This document shows, piece by piece, positions 34,259 to 45,915 of a stretch of DNA of 64,000 bases. The stretch's first letter is position 1; each line of letters opens with the position of its first letter. A program made the position numbers and the translations under genes. The notes under the pieces were generated by a model. It was not told the origin of the DNA. It was given only the letters and a program-made list of their open reading frames with translations, and ran no database searches. This DNA is from Pseudomonas beijingensis (lineage in GTDB: Bacteria; Pseudomonadota; Gammaproteobacteria; Pseudomonadales; Pseudomonadaceae): assembly GCF_030687295.1 (NCBI RefSeq), contig NZ_CP117425.1, positions 868,001 through 932,000 on the forward strand, given 5' to 3'.

Positions 34259-37090
34259 ATGCAAGAAAGCGTGATGCAGCGCATGTGGAACAGTGCCCAC
34301 CTCTCCGGTGGTAACGCTGCCTATGTGGAAGAGCTCTACGAGCTCTACCTGCACGACCCTAACGCTGTGCCAGAAGAATGGCGCACCTACTTTCAGAAGT
34401 TGCCGGCTGACGGTAACTCTGCCACTGATGTTTCGCACTCGACGATTCGCGATCATTTCGTGCTGCTGGCAAAGAACCAGCGCCGCGCTCAACCGGTGTC
34501 TGCCGGCAGCGTGAGCTCCGAGCACGAGAAGAAGCAAGTTGAAGTATTGCGACTGATCCAGGCCTACCGGATGCGTGGCCACCAGGCAGCCCAGCTTGAC
34601 CCGCTGGGGCTGTGGCAGCGTCCTGCACCTGCAGACCTGTCGATCACTCACTACGGCTTGACCAATGCCGACCTTGATACGACCTTCCGTGCCGGCGACC
34701 TGTTCATCGGCAAAGAGGAAGCGAGCCTACGCGAAATTCACGAAGCGTTGCAGCAGACATATTGCCGCACCATCGGCGCTGAATTCACGCACATCACCGA
34801 TTCCGAGCAGCGCCAGTGGTTCCAGCAGCGTCTGGAAAGCGTTCGTGGCCGTCCGACGTACTCCGCCGACATCAAGAGCCACTTGCTCGAGCGCGTCACC
34901 GCCGGTGAAGGCCTGGAAAAATACCTGGGTACCAAATATCCGGGCACCAAGCGTTTCGGCCTGGAAGGCGGCGAAAGCCTGATTCCAATGCTGGATGAGC
35001 TGATCCAGCGTTCCGGTTCCTACGGCACCAAGGAAGTGGTCATCGGCATGGCTCACCGTGGCCGCCTGAACGTGCTGGTCAACACCTTCGGCAAGAACCC
35101 GCGCGAGCTGTTCGACGAGTTCGAAGGCAAGAAGAAGGTCGAGCTGGGCTCCGGTGACGTGAAGTACCACCAAGGCTTCTCGTCCAACGTGATGACCACC
35201 GGTGGCGAAGTCCACTTGGCCATGGCTTTCAACCCGTCCCACCTGGAAATCGTTTCCCCGGTGGTCGAGGGTTCGGTCCGTGCCCGCCAGGATCGTCGCA
35301 ACGACCCGACCGGCGAGAAGGTGCTGCCGATCTCCATCCACGGTGACGCGGCATTCGCCGGTCAAGGCGTGGTCATGGAAACCTTCCAGATGTCGCAGAC
35401 CCGCGGTTTCAAGACCGGCGGCACCGTGCACATCGTGATCAACAACCAGGTCGGTTTCACCATCAGCAACCCGCTGGACTCGCGTTCCACCGAGTATGCA
35501 ACCGACGTCGCGAAGATGATCCAGGCGCCGATTCTCCATGTGAATGGCGATGATCCGGAAGCGGTGCTGTTCGTGACCCAGTTGGCCATCGACTACCGCA
35601 TGCAGTACAAGCGCGACGTGGTGATCGACCTGGTCTGCTACCGTCGTCGCGGCCACAACGAGGCCGACGAGCCTAGCGGTACCCAGCCTCTGATGTACCA
35701 GCAGATCGCCAAGCAGCGCACCACCCGTGAACTGTATGCCGAGCGCCTGACCCAAGGCGGCGTGCTGGATGCAGAGCGCGTCCAGGAAAAAGTCGATGAA
35801 TATCGCAATGCCCTGGATAACGGCCTGCACGTTGTAAAAAGCCTGGTCAAGGAACCGAACAAAGAGTTGTTCGTGGACTGGCGTCCGTATCTGGGCCACG
35901 CCTGGACCGCGCGTCACGACACGCGTTTCGACCTCAAGACCCTGCAGGAACTGTCCGCCAAGCTGCTGGAAATCCCGGAAGGCTTCGTGGTCCAGCGCCA
36001 GGTTGCGAAGATCTACGAAGACCGGCAGAAGATGCAAGCCGGCGGCCTGCCGATCAACTGGGGTTACGCCGAAACCATGGCGTACGCGACCCTGGCGTTC
36101 GAAGGTCACCCGATTCGCATCACCGGCCAGGACGTAGGCCGCGGTACTTTCTCGCACCGCCACGCGGCGCTGCACAACCAGAAAGACGCCAGCACCTACA
36201 TCCCGCTGCAACACCTGTACAAAGGCCAGCCACGTTTCGACTTGTACGATTCGCTGCTGTCCGAAGAAGCCGTCCTGGCGTTCGAATATGGCTATTCCAC
36301 CACCGAGCCAAATGCCCTGGTGATCTGGGAAGCCCAATTCGGCGACTTCGCCAACGGTGCCCAGGTGGTTGTCGACCAGTTCATCACCAGCGGCGAGCAC
36401 AAGTGGGGCCGTCTCTGCGGTCTGACCATGCTGTTGCCACACGGTTATGAAGGGCAGGGGCCGGAGCACTCGTCGGCACGTCTGGAGCGTTACCTGCAAC
36501 TGTGCGCCGAGCACAACGTCCAGGTTTGCGTACCAACGACCCCGGCACAGATCTACCACCTGCTGCGTCGCCAGGTCATCCGTCCGCTGCGCAAGCCGCT
36601 GATCGTGCTGACACCGAAGTCGCTGCTGCGTCACAAGCTGGCGATCTCAACGCTCGAGGACCTGGCCGAAGGCTCGTTCCAGACCGTCATTTCGGAAATC
36701 GATACCCTGGACGCGGCGAAGGTGACTCGCCTGATCCTGTGCAGCGGCAAGGTCTACTACGACTTGCTGGAAAAACGTCGTGCCGAAGGCCGCGAAGACA
36801 TCGCCATCGTGCGTATCGAGCAGCTTTACCCGTTCCCGGAAGAGGACCTGATGGAGGCCATCGCGCCTTACACCAACCTCACCCATGTGGTGTGGTGTCA
36901 GGAAGAACCGATGAACCAAGGCGCGTGGTACAGCAGCCAGCATCACCTGCGTCGCAGCATCGGCAACCATAACAAGGCCCTGGGCCTGGAATATGCCGGC
37001 CGTGATGCTTCCGCTGCACCTGCGTGTGGTTATGCGTCGATGCACGCCGAGCAGCAGGAAAAACTGCTGCAAGATGCCTTCACTGTTTAA
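34259..37090 (+). CDS. sucA: 2-oxoglutarate dehydrogenase E1 component
   Basis: SucA decarboxylates 2-oxoglutarate with thiamine diphosphate and passes the succinyl group to SucB. The 943-residue protein starts with the short E2-binding segment (MWNSAHLSGGNAAYVEELYE). It contains EGGESLIPMLDELIQ, GMAHRGRLNVLVNTFGKNPR, HGDAAFAGQGVVMET, and the thiamine-binding region around NNQVGFTISNP. The C-terminal half has GQDVGRGTFSHRHAALH and VVWCQEEPMNQGAWY. GAGGGTGACC lies before the ATG. It is the first gene of the suc group. Confidence 0.98.
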   Translation: MQESVMQRMWNSAHLSGGNAAYVEELYELYLHDPNAVPEEWRTYFQKLPADGNSATDVSHSTIRDHFVLLAKNQRRAQPVSAGSVSSEHEKKQVEVLRLIQAYRMRGHQAAQLDPLGLWQRPAPADLSITHYGLTNADLDTTFRAGDLFIGKEEASLREIHEALQQTYCRTIGAEFTHITDSEQRQWFQQRLESVRGRPTYSADIKSHLLERVTAGEGLEKYLGTKYPGTKRFGLEGGESLIPMLDELIQRSGSYGTKEVVIGMAHRGRLNVLVNTFGKNPRELFDEFEGKKKVELGSGDVKYHQGFSSNVMTTGGEVHLAMAFNPSHLEIVSPVVEGSVRARQDRRNDPTGEKVLPISIHGDAAFAGQGVVMETFQMSQTRGFKTGGTVHIVINNQVGFTISNPLDSRSTEYATDVAKMIQAPILHVNGDDPEAVLFVTQLAIDYRMQYKRDVVIDLVCYRRRGHNEADEPSGTQPLMYQQIAKQRTTRELYAERLTQGGVLDAERVQEKVDEYRNALDNGLHVVKSLVKEPNKELFVDWRPYLGHAWTARHDTRFDLKTLQELSAKLLEIPEGFVVQRQVAKIYEDRQKMQAGGLPINWGYAETMAYATLAFEGHPIRITGQDVGRGTFSHRHAALHNQKDASTYIPLQHLYKGQPRFDLYDSLLSEEAVLAFEYGYSTTEPNALVIWEAQFGDFANGAQVVVDQFITSGEHKWGRLCGLTMLLPHGYEGQGPEHSSARLERYLQLCAEHNVQVCVPTTPAQIYHLLRRQVIRPLRKPLIVLTPKSLLRHKLAISTLEDLAEGSFQTVISEIDTLDAAKVTRLILCSGKVYYDLLEKRRAEGREDIAIVRIEQLYPFPEEDLMEAIAPYTNLTHVVWCQEEPMNQGAWYSSQHHLRRSIGNHNKALGLEYAGRDASAAPACGYASMHAEQQEKLLQDAFTV

Positions 37091-37134
37091 CGCCTTCGCG
37101 CTGACTGAAACCGAATTTTAAGGACCCACAGATA

Positions 37135-38358
37135 ATGGCTATCGAAATCAAAGCCCCGTCATTCCCGGAATCGGTTGCCGATGGCACCGTTGCCACCTGG
37201 CACAAGAAACCAGGCGAGGCCGTCAAGCGTGACGACCTGATCGTCGACATCGAGACCGACAAGGTCGTGCTGGAAGTGTTGGCCGAAGCTGACGGCGTGC
37301 TGGGCGCAATCATTGCCGAGGAGGGCGCTACCGTTCTGTCGAACCAGGTCCTGGGCTCGATCGAAGAGGGCGGCGCTGCCGCCGCCGCTCCAGCCGCCGC
37401 TGCTGCGCCTGCCGCTGCCCAAGCTGCTGCTCCAGCCGCCGATGGCGAAGACGATCCAGTCGCTGCGCCTGCTGCTCGCAAGATTGCCGAAGAGAATGGC
37501 ATCAACATCGCTTCCGTTGCCGGCACCGGCAAGGGCGGTCGTGTGACCAAGGAAGACGTGGTGGCCGCCGTTGCCGCCAAGAAAGCCGCGCCAGCCGCTG
37601 CCCCGTCCAAGCCTGCCGCGCCGGCCGCCGCCGCTCCGGTGTTCGCTGCCGGTGACCGCGTTGAAAAGCGCGTTCCAATGACCCGCCTGCGTGCCAAGGT
37701 TGCCGAGCGTCTGGTTGAAGCTCAGTCGAACATGGCGATGCTGACCACCTTCAACGAAGTCGACATGACCGAAGTCATGGCCCTGCGTTCGAAGTACAAG
37801 GACCTGTTCGAGAAGTCCCACAACGGCGTACGCCTGGGCTTCATGTCGTTCTTCGTCAAGGCTGCCACCGAAGCGCTGAAACGCTTCCCGGCCGTCAACG
37901 CGTCGATCGACGGTTCCGACATCGTCTACCACGGCTACGCCGACATCGGTGTCGCGGTTTCCAGCGACCGTGGCCTGGTGGTTCCGGTACTGCGCAACGC
38001 CGAACTGATGAGCCTGGCCGAAATCGAAGGCGGCATCGCCACCTTCGGCAAGAAGGCCCGTGACGGCAAGCTGTCCATCGAAGAGATGACCGGCGGTACG
38101 TTCACCATCACCAACGGTGGTACATTCGGTTCGATGATGTCGACCCCGATCGTCAACCCGCCGCAAGCGGCTATCCTGGGCATGCACAACATCCTGCAGC
38201 GTCCGATGGCGATCAATGGTCAGGTCGTGATTCGTCCGATGATGTACCTGGCTCTGTCTTACGATCACCGCCTGATCGACGGCAAAGAAGCTGTGACGTT
38301 CCTGGTCACCATCAAGAACCTGCTTGAAGATCCGGCTCGTCTGCTGCTGGATATCTGA
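37135..38358 (+). CDS. sucB: 2-oxoglutarate dehydrogenase E2 (dihydrolipoyl succinyltransferase)
   Basis: The 407-residue protein has an N-terminal lipoyl domain with the modified lysine at position 43 ([11 protein letters not shown]). An Ala/Pro-rich linker spans about residues 80-105. The E1/E3-binding domain lies at about 112-147 ([20 protein letters not shown]). A second Ala/Pro linker precedes the catalytic domain, which ends with the active-site [13 protein letters not shown]. It lies 44 bases after sucA. Confidence 0.98.
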   Translation: MAIEIKAPSFPESVADGTVATWHKKPGEAVKRDDLIVDIETDKVVLEVLAEADGVLGAIIAEEGATVLSNQVLGSIEEGGAAAAAPAAAAAPAAAQAAAPAADGEDDPVAAPAARKIAEENGINIASVAGTGKGGRVTKEDVVAAVAAKKAAPAAAPSKPAAPAAAAPVFAAGDRVEKRVPMTRLRAKVAERLVEAQSNMAMLTTFNEVDMTEVMALRSKYKDLFEKSHNGVRLGFMSFFVKAATEALKRFPAVNASIDGSDIVYHGYADIGVAVSSDRGLVVPVLRNAELMSLAEIEGGIATFGKKARDGKLSIEEMTGGTFTITNGGTFGSMMSTPIVNPPQAAILGMHNILQRPMAINGQVVIRPMMYLALSYDHRLIDGKEAVTFLVTIKNLLEDPARLLLDI

Positions 38359-38368
38359 TTTTCGCCGC

Positions 38369-38393
38369 GAGGGCCGGTCTGTCGACCGGCCTC
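38369..38393 (+). other. intercistronic hairpin between sucB and lpdG
   Basis: GAGGCCGGTC-type arms (GAGGGCCGGT and ACCGGCCTC) pair around CTGTCG. It has no proper T run, so it is more likely an mRNA-stabilising stem than a strong terminator. Confidence 0.5.
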
Positions 38394-38466
38394 TTGCTGA
38401 AACAACCGGTTTCGTCCCTCGACGGTCATCACAAGTGATCGTCCGGTTTGATTCGAAAAGGAATGA

Positions 38467-39906
<1,440 letters not shown>

Positions 39907-40102
39907 TAGACAATAAGAAACCACGGCGGTATGGCCCGTCGTGAGCCTTGCGAGCAAGACTCACCGCGGAATATCCGCTGGACGCAGCCTTGCGTAGCGA
40001 CACCGGTTGTCCGGAACGCTGCGCAAGCAGCAGTCACAGGTGGTGCGGCACCAGCACGGTGCAGCACCGAATGCGCAGTACCTAACGAAGACGGTAATAA
40101 GC

Positions 40103-41269
40103 ATGAATCTTCACGAGTATCAGGGTAAGCAGCTGTTCGCTGAGTACGGCCTGCCAGTATCCACCGGTTACGCGGTAGACACCCCGGAAGCGGCAGCAGA
40201 AGCTTGCGACAAAATCGGCGGCAGCGAATGGGTTGTCAAAGCCCAGGTTCACGCCGGTGGTCGCGGTAAAGCGGGCGGCGTCAAGCTGGTTCGCAGCAAA
40301 GAAGACGCCAAAGCCTTCGCACAGCAGTGGCTGGGCAAGCGTCTGGTGACTTACCAGACTGACGCCAACGGTCAGCCAGTCACCAAGATCCTGGTTGAAT
40401 CGTGCACTGATATCGCTAAAGAGCTGTACCTGGGCGCTGTCGTTGATCGTTCGAGCCGTCGCATCGTGTTCATGGCTTCCACCGAAGGTGGCGTGGACAT
40501 CGAGAAAATCGCTCACGATACCCCTGAGAAAATCCTCAAGGCCACCATCGATCCACTGGTTGGCGCACAGCCATTCCAGGGTCGCGAGCTGGCTTTCCAG
40601 CTGGGTCTGGAAGGCAAGCAGGTCACTCAATTCGCCAAGATCTTCGTAGGTCTGGCCAAGCTGTTCCAGGACCACGACCTGGCACTGCTGGAAGTGAACC
40701 CGCTGGTGATCAAGGCCGACGGCGATCTGCACTGCCTCGATGCCAAGATCAACATCGACGCCAACGCCATGTACCGTCAGCCTAAGCTGAAGACTTTCCA
40801 CGATCCGTCGCAAGACGATCCGCGCGAAGCGCACGCTGCCAAGTTCGAACTGAACTACGTAGCCCTGGAAGGCAACATCGGCTGCATGGTCAACGGTGCC
40901 GGCCTGGCCATGGGTACCATGGACATCGTCAACCTGCATGGCGGCAAGCCAGCCAACTTCCTCGACGTGGGCGGCGGTGCTACCAAGGAACGTGTAACCG
41001 AAGCGTTCAAGATCATCCTGTCCGACACTAACGTCGCCGCAGTACTGGTCAACATCTTCGGCGGCATCGTTCGCTGCGACATGATTGCCGAAGGCATCAT
41101 CGGCGCCGTGAAAGAAGTCGGCGTGAAAATCCCGGTTGTTGTTCGCCTCGAAGGCAACAACGCTGAGCTGGGCGCTAAAGTACTGGCAGAAAGCGGTTTG
41201 AACATCATCGCTGCTACCAGCCTGACCGACGCTGCTCAACAAGTCGTTAAAGCTGCGGAGGGCAAATAA
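40103..41269 (+). CDS. sucC: succinyl-CoA synthetase beta subunit
   Basis: SucC binds nucleotide through an ATP-grasp domain and pairs with SucD to make ATP from succinyl-CoA. The 388-residue product starts [20 protein letters not shown] and has [30 protein letters not shown] and [13 protein letters not shown]. The upstream gap of 196 bases contains small hairpins (for example GGTGCGGCACC and GGTGCAGCACC near 40040) and may hold an internal promoter. Its final base is the first base of sucD. Confidence 0.98.
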   Translation: MNLHEYQGKQLFAEYGLPVSTGYAVDTPEAAAEACDKIGGSEWVVKAQVHAGGRGKAGGVKLVRSKEDAKAFAQQWLGKRLVTYQTDANGQPVTKILVESCTDIAKELYLGAVVDRSSRRIVFMASTEGGVDIEKIAHDTPEKILKATIDPLVGAQPFQGRELAFQLGLEGKQVTQFAKIFVGLAKLFQDHDLALLEVNPLVIKADGDLHCLDAKINIDANAMYRQPKLKTFHDPSQDDPREAHAAKFELNYVALEGNIGCMVNGAGLAMGTMDIVNLHGGKPANFLDVGGGATKERVTEAFKIILSDTNVAAVLVNIFGGIVRCDMIAEGIIGAVKEVGVKIPVVVRLEGNNAELGAKVLAESGLNIIAATSLTDAAQQVVKAAEGK

Positions 41270-42153
41270 TGAGCGTCCTGATCAATAAAGACACCAAGGT
41301 TATCTGCCAGGGTATTACCGGTTCGCAAGGTAGTTTCCACACCCAGCAAGCCCTGGAATACGGCACCAAGATGGTTGGCGGCGTAACACCGGGCAAAGGC
41401 GGCACCGAGCACCTGGGCCTGCCGGTCTTCAACACCGTGAAAGACGCTGTAGCTGCCACTGGCGCCACCGCCAGCGTGATCTACGTTCCAGCTCCTTTCT
41501 GCAAGGATTCCATCCTTGAAGCAGCGTTCGGCGGCATCAAGCTGATCGTCTGCATCACCGAAGGCATCCCGACCATCGACATGCTGGAAGCCAAGGTCAA
41601 GTGCGACGAGCTGGGTATCACCCTGATCGGCCCTAACTGCCCAGGCGTGATCACCCCAGGCGAATGCAAGATCGGCATCATGCCAGGTCACATTCACTTG
41701 CCAGGCAAGGTCGGTATCGTTTCCCGTTCCGGCACCCTGACCTACGAAGCTGTGAAGCAGACCACTGACGCCGGTTTCGGTCAGTCGACTTGCGTCGGCA
41801 TCGGCGGTGACCCGATCCCAGGCTCGAACTTCATCGACATCCTGAAGCTGTTCCAGGAAGACCCGAAGACCGAAGCGATCGTCATGATCGGTGAGATCGG
41901 CGGTTCGGCTGAAGAAGAAGCCGCTGCCTACATCAAGGCCAACGTGACCAAGCCGGTTGTTTCCTACATCGCTGGTGTGACTGCTCCTCCGGGCAAGCGC
42001 ATGGGTCATGCTGGTGCAATCATCTCTGGCGGCAAAGGCACTGCAGACGAGAAATTCGCTGCGCTGCAAGACGCAGGCGTGAAAACCGTGCGTTCGCTGG
42101 CAGACATCGGCAAGGCCCTGGCCGAGCTGACTGGCTGGGAAATGAAGAAGTAA
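41269..42153 (+). CDS. sucD: succinyl-CoA synthetase alpha subunit
   Basis: The 294-residue protein binds CoA through its N-terminal Rossmann fold ([19 protein letters not shown]) and carries the phosphorylated His247 in [17 protein letters not shown]. The sequence [20 protein letters not shown] is typical. Its ATG shares one base with the sucC stop codon. A terminator-like stem follows. Confidence 0.98.
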   Translation: MSVLINKDTKVICQGITGSQGSFHTQQALEYGTKMVGGVTPGKGGTEHLGLPVFNTVKDAVAATGATASVIYVPAPFCKDSILEAAFGGIKLIVCITEGIPTIDMLEAKVKCDELGITLIGPNCPGVITPGECKIGIMPGHIHLPGKVGIVSRSGTLTYEAVKQTTDAGFGQSTCVGIGGDPIPGSNFIDILKLFQEDPKTEAIVMIGEIGGSAEEEAAAYIKANVTKPVVSYIAGVTAPPGKRMGHAGAIISGGKGTADEKFAALQDAGVKTVRSLADIGKALAELTGWEMKK

Positions 42154-42180
42154 GCTTCGGCTGACTTTTTTGTTCCAGCA

Positions 42181-42208
42181 ACAAAGGCCACCTTCGGGTG
42201 GCCTTTGT
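42181..42208 (+). terminator. terminator after sucD
   Basis: ACAAAGGCCACC and GGTGGCCTTTGT form a twelve-base stem around TTCG. The T run is short (GTCGTTT), so the strength is uncertain. Confidence 0.75.
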
Positions 42209-42220
42209 CGTTTCTGGCAC

Positions 42221-42282
42221 TATGGGAGCAAGGATATGTGGGAACAAGACTGTGTAGGAGCAAGGCTTTGTGAACAACGCTC
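42221..42282. repeat. degenerate tandem REP heads
   Basis: Three altered copies of the REP head occur in a row: TATGGGAGCAAGGATA, TGTGGGAACAAGACTG and TGTAGGAGCAAGGCTTTG. They lead directly into a complete REP pair at 42283. Confidence 0.7.
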
Positions 42283-42372
42283 TGTGGGAGCAAGGCTTGC
42301 CCGCGATACAGGCGACTCGGTTCTATCTGTCAGATCACGTTGATGCCATCGCGGGCAAGCCTTGCTCCCACA
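42283..42372. repeat. REP pair, AAGGCTTGCCCGCGAT sub-type
   Basis: TGTGGGAGCAAGGCTTGCCC is mirrored by GGGCAAGCCTTGCTCCCACA. Confidence 0.93.
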
Positions 42373-42568
42373 GATAAATCCCCTTGCCACAGGGTTTTGT
42401 GAGGAAAAATAGATACGTAAACGCGACACATGAACGTCGCGCATCGGATAGTCCGCCCCTTAACAGTGCGTTTTTCGCGCAAATTCGTTAGGCTAGCAGC
42501 CATTTTTGCGACCGCTGCCCACAAGGAAGCGCCGCGCTAAACGGGTCGATCCCATACGGATCGGCAGC

Positions 42569-42593
42569 ATTTCCCTCTACCCATAAGGGAAAT
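42569..42593 (+). promoter_or_regulatory. hairpin in the brnQ leader
   Basis: ATTTCCCT and AGGGAAAT form a perfect eight-base stem 39 bases before the brnQ start. Other inverted repeats precede it (GCGAC and GTCGC near 42422; GATC pairs near 42548). The 260-base leader region has no gene that I can support and could hold a control element. Confidence 0.35.
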
Positions 42594-42631
42594 CCCTCTC
42601 TAAATTCCGATTCAGTAGTGTGGTTTCCTTA

Positions 42632-43945
42632 ATGAAAGTGTTGAAAGGCCAGGATATCCTGGCGCTTGGTTTCATGACATTTGCCCTGTTCGTCGGGGCT
42701 GGCAACATCATCTTCCCGCCTATCGTCGGTTTGCAGTCCGGGCCTCATGTCTGGATGGCTGCGCTGGGCTTCTTGATCACGGCGGTCGGGCTGCCGGTCA
42801 TCACGGTCGTGGCACTGGCCAAGGTGGGTGGTGCGATGGACGCCTTGAGCAGCCCCATCGGCAAGATCGCCGGCGGCTTGCTGGCGGCGGTGTGCTACTT
42901 GGCCGTCGGCCCGTTGTTCGCCACGCCGCGTACCGCCACCGTTTCGTTCGAAGTTGGTCTGGCGCCGTTGACTGGCGAAAGCCCGCTGGCACTGTTCCTC
43001 TATAGCGCCGTGTATTTCCTGCTGGTGTTTTTCATCTCGCTCTACCCGGGTCGCCTGCTGGACACCGTCGGACGTTTCCTTGCCCCCCTGAAGATCATCG
43101 CCCTGGCCGTGCTCGGCATCGCCGCGTTTGCCTTGCCGGCCGGCGATATCGGCGTGGCGACCCCCGAATACGTGGCGGCACCGTTCTCCCAAGGTTTCAT
43201 CAATGGCTACCTGACCATGGATACCCTGGGCGCCTTGGTGTTCGGCATCGTCATCGTCAACGCGATCCGTTCCCGGGGCGTCGAATCGCCGGCCTTGATC
43301 ACCCGCTACGCGATCATCGCCGGGCTGATTGCCGGGGTGGGCCTGGCGCTGGTCTACGTCAGCTTGTTCCGCCTGGGTTCGGGCAGCCACGAAGTGGCCA
43401 CGGGCGCGACCAACGGCGCCGCGGTGTTGCATGCCTACGTGCAACACACCTTCGGCAGCCTGGGCAGCGGTTTCCTGGCGGTACTGATCTCCCTCGCATG
43501 CCTGGTGACCGCGGTCGGCCTGACCTGCGCCTGCGCCGAGTACTTCAGTCGCGTCCTGCCGCTGTCCTACAAGACTCTGGTCGTGATCCTGGCAGCCTTT
43601 TCGCTGCTGGTGTCCAACCTGGGCCTGACCAAGCTGATCGCGTTCTCGATTCCGGTCCTCACCGCGATCTACCCGCCGTGCATCGCCCTGGTGGCCCTGA
43701 GCTTTTGCAAGGACTTCTGGCACGAGCAGGGTCGCATCGTTGGTCCGGTGATGCTGGTGTCGTTCCTGTTTGGCCTGATCGATGCGCTCAAGGGCGCCGG
43801 GCTGGCGGACTGGATGCCGACGCAACTGGCCCACTTGCCGCTGAGCGAACAAGGCCTGGCCTGGTTGGTGCCTTCGGTGATGACCTTGGCCGTCGCGGTG
43901 GTGTGTGATCGCCTGCTGGGCAAGCGCAGCGAAGCGTTGGCCTGA
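42632..43945 (+). CDS. brnQ: branched-chain amino acid carrier
   Basis: This is a sodium-coupled importer of leucine, isoleucine and valine (LIVCS family), equivalent to BraB/BraZ of P. aeruginosa. The 437-residue protein has about twelve membrane helices. [20 protein letters not shown] and [18 protein letters not shown] are strongly conserved in the family. I chose the ATG at 42632 by homology; neither it nor a GTG at 42620 has a good ribosome binding site. Its position after sucD matches braB (PA1590). Confidence 0.93.
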   Translation: MKVLKGQDILALGFMTFALFVGAGNIIFPPIVGLQSGPHVWMAALGFLITAVGLPVITVVALAKVGGAMDALSSPIGKIAGGLLAAVCYLAVGPLFATPRTATVSFEVGLAPLTGESPLALFLYSAVYFLLVFFISLYPGRLLDTVGRFLAPLKIIALAVLGIAAFALPAGDIGVATPEYVAAPFSQGFINGYLTMDTLGALVFGIVIVNAIRSRGVESPALITRYAIIAGLIAGVGLALVYVSLFRLGSGSHEVATGATNGAAVLHAYVQHTFGSLGSGFLAVLISLACLVTAVGLTCACAEYFSRVLPLSYKTLVVILAAFSLLVSNLGLTKLIAFSIPVLTAIYPPCIALVALSFCKDFWHEQGRIVGPVMLVSFLFGLIDALKGAGLADWMPTQLAHLPLSEQGLAWLVPSVMTLAVAVVCDRLLGKRSEALA

Positions 43946-43976
43946 TCGGCTTCAAGCAGCTTCACCGATAAAACCG

Positions 43977-44010
43977 AAATGCCCCGTATCAATCGATACG
44001 GGGCATTTTT
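43977..44010 (+). terminator. rho-independent terminator after brnQ
   Basis: AAATGCCCCGTATC and GATACGGGGCATTT form a 14-base stem around AATC, followed by a T run. Confidence 0.93.
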
Positions 44011-44078
44011 CTTGAGTGCGGTGTCTTTTTTCGTGGGCTAACGTCGAAGCAGTGTCTTGAAAGGCTTGCACAAAACCT

Positions 44079-44167
44079 TGTGGGAGCGGGCTTGCTCGCG
44101 AATGCGGTGTTTCAGCTACAAATGTGCGGTCTGATACACCGCATTCGCGAGCAAGCCCGCTCCCACA
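44079..44167. repeat. REP pair, GGGCTTGCTCGCGAA sub-type
   Basis: TGTGGGAGCGGGCTTGCTCG is mirrored by CGAGCAAGCCCGCTCCCACA. This is the same sub-type as the pairs flanking the RAYT gene. Confidence 0.93.
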
Positions 44168-44214
44168 GGGTCCATTGCAAGTTGCCACAGATTAGTTTCG
44201 TCACAGGAAATCGA

Positions 44215-44952
44215 ATGTCATTCATCCAAGCCAACCTGATCCATCTGCTTGCCGCCGCCTGGTTCATCATCTGCTGGGCGGGCTACACCCGTTACGCCAC
44301 CTGGAAGGCCCGCGATACCGCCTGCCTGGCCAGTGTCATGCACCTGTACCGCGAAGATTGGATGCGGCGCATGCTGTTGCGCGAGAACCGCATCGCCGAT
44401 GCCAGCGTGATCCGCAACCTGGAGCGCAACGCTTCATTCTTCGCCTCCAGCACGCTGATTATTCTGGCCGGCATCCTGACGGTACTTGGGGCGTCTGATC
44501 GGGCCGTATCGTTGCTGGCGGACATCCCCATGGTGCAGCAGGCTTCCCAGGGCATGGCGGAGGTCAAGTTGCTGTGCCTGGCGCTGGTGTTTGTCTACGC
44601 GTTTTTCACCTTCAGTTGGTGCATGCGCCAATACAACTTCGCGGCGGTGCTGATTGGCTCGGCGCCGATGATCGGTGAGCGGCATGTGTCGGAGCAGGAG
44701 CGCAAAGCCTTTGCCCTAAGGGCGGCGCGGGTGATCTCCATGGCGGCCAACCAATTCAACTTCGGCCTGCGTGCCTATTATTTCGGCATGACCATGTTGG
44801 CGTGGTTCGTCAGCCCCTGGTTATTCATGTTGATGAGTGCTGGTGTGGTGTTTGTGTTGTATCAGCGCGAGTTTCATTCCGATGTGCTGGATGTGATGGT
44901 CTATACCCCCACGGAAGTGCCAGTGCCCGAGGTTGGCAAGGAAGCGGCCTGA
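44215..44952 (+). CDS. DUF599 membrane protein
   Basis: The 245-residue protein has about four membrane helices and the DUF599 pattern: an N-terminal helix ending WAGYTRYA, then RNLERNASFFASSTLIILAG, FFTFSWCMRQYNF, and a C-terminal helix pair. Function is unknown to me. The ATG at 44215 follows AGGAAATCGA; the frame upstream runs into a REPIN and is unlikely to be coding. A terminator follows. Confidence 0.85.
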   Translation: MSFIQANLIHLLAAAWFIICWAGYTRYATWKARDTACLASVMHLYREDWMRRMLLRENRIADASVIRNLERNASFFASSTLIILAGILTVLGASDRAVSLLADIPMVQQASQGMAEVKLLCLALVFVYAFFTFSWCMRQYNFAAVLIGSAPMIGERHVSEQERKAFALRAARVISMAANQFNFGLRAYYFGMTMLAWFVSPWLFMLMSAGVVFVLYQREFHSDVLDVMVYTPTEVPVPEVGKEAA

Positions 44953-44980
44953 CTGCTCGGCCGTTTTCCCGAATCGCAGG

Positions 44981-45015
44981 CAAAAGAAAACCCGCACCAG
45001 GCGGGTTTTCTTTTG
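44981..45015. terminator. bidirectional terminator
   Basis: CAAAAGAAAACCCGC and GCGGGTTTTCTTTTG form a perfect 15-base stem around ACCAG between convergent genes. Confidence 0.93.
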
Positions 45016-45029
45016 CTGCTAAAACCGTA

Positions 45030-45281
45030 TCAGTTGGTTTTAGGCGCGGTAGCAGGTGCTTCTTCCTTCGCAGCGGCTGCGTTCGATTCGGCCTGAGCTT
45101 TGGCAGCTTCGGCGTTTTCTTTCGCCGCGTCGTTCACTTTATCCTGTGCTTTGTTCATGTCTTGCTGAGCTTGCTCAGCGTGTTGGTTGGCATCTTGAGC
45201 TTTGTCCTCGGATTTTTTATCGCAGGCAGCGAGACCGAGGGAGGCGGCCAACATCAAGGCAATAGCAAAAGTCTTACGCAT
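45030..45281 (-). CDS. small Ala/Glu-rich lipoprotein
   Basis: The 83-residue precursor has a lipoprotein signal peptide with lipobox LAAC at residues 18-21. The mature part is nearly all helix-forming (Ala, Glu, Lys, Gln, Asp) with heptad-like spacing and no aromatic residues, suggesting a coiled coil. AAGGAG precedes the ATG at 45281. It resembles Lpp-like or osmotically induced lipoproteins in composition only; I cannot assign a function. Confidence 0.8.
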   Translation of the reverse strand: MRKTFAIALMLAASLGLAACDKKSEDKAQDANQHAEQAQQDMNKAQDKVNDAAKENAEAAKAQAESNAAAAKEEAPATAPKTN

Positions 45282-45432
45282 GGGGTGTTTCTCCTTATGG
45301 AAATAACTACTGGCCTTTTGAGCTACCCCCCTCAGGTTAAGTTCCTCTTTTGCTACAGATATATAACTTTGCACGGTCGCGGAACTTTAGCGAACGTGCT
45401 GTTGCCAGGCCTCTAAACGAACAAGGGCATTG

Positions 45433-45915
45433 ATGGACATGGCTGAAGATCCCATTTTTGAGCGTGCCACGCGCTTTTTATCCGCCTTGCGGCATTGCCA
45501 GGTGCTGGGCTTGAAGTTGCACAGCGCCAGTCGTGACGGGCTAACGCTCATCCTGCCGTTCAGCCCGCAAATCGTCGGCAATCCCCTGACGGGCATCATC
45601 CACGGTGGCGCGTTGACCTCGTTGATGGACAGCGCGTGCGGCATGTCGACCTTGTGTGTGCTGCCGCAATTCGAGGTCTGTCCGACCCTGGACCTGCGCA
45701 TCGACTACATGCACGCCGCCGAGCCCCACAAGGACGTCTACGGCTTTGCTCAATGCTATCGGGTGACCCCGGACGTGATCTTCACCCGAGGTTTCGCCTA
45801 TCAGGACGACCCCGAGCAACCCATCGCCCATGTGGTGGGCACGTTCATGCGCCTGGGCCAGCATGCCAGGGGCATGGGGAAGACCCTTCCGATAACCGCC
45901 GTGGGCCAGCCATGA
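45433..45915 (+). CDS. hotdog-fold thioesterase (PaaI family), first of a pair
   Basis: The 160-residue protein has the PaaI-type hotdog signature GNPLTGIIHGGALTSLMDSA, with the family Asp or Glu in the following helix. Such enzymes hydrolyse acyl-CoA thioesters; the substrate is unknown. Its stop overlaps the start of a second, different PaaI-type gene as ATGA, so the two may form a heteromer. ATG codons at 45433 and 45439 are both possible starts; AGGG favours the first. Confidence 0.85.
   Translation: MDMAEDPIFERATRFLSALRHCQVLGLKLHSASRDGLTLILPFSPQIVGNPLTGIIHGGALTSLMDSACGMSTLCVLPQFEVCPTLDLRIDYMHAAEPHKDVYGFAQCYRVTPDVIFTRGFAYQDDPEQPIAHVVGTFMRLGQHARGMGKTLPITAVGQP

Noticed and set aside
42620..42631. 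GTG at 42620 as the brnQ start
   Set aside because: Family N-termini begin at the ATG four codons later, and the GTG has no better ribosome binding site.
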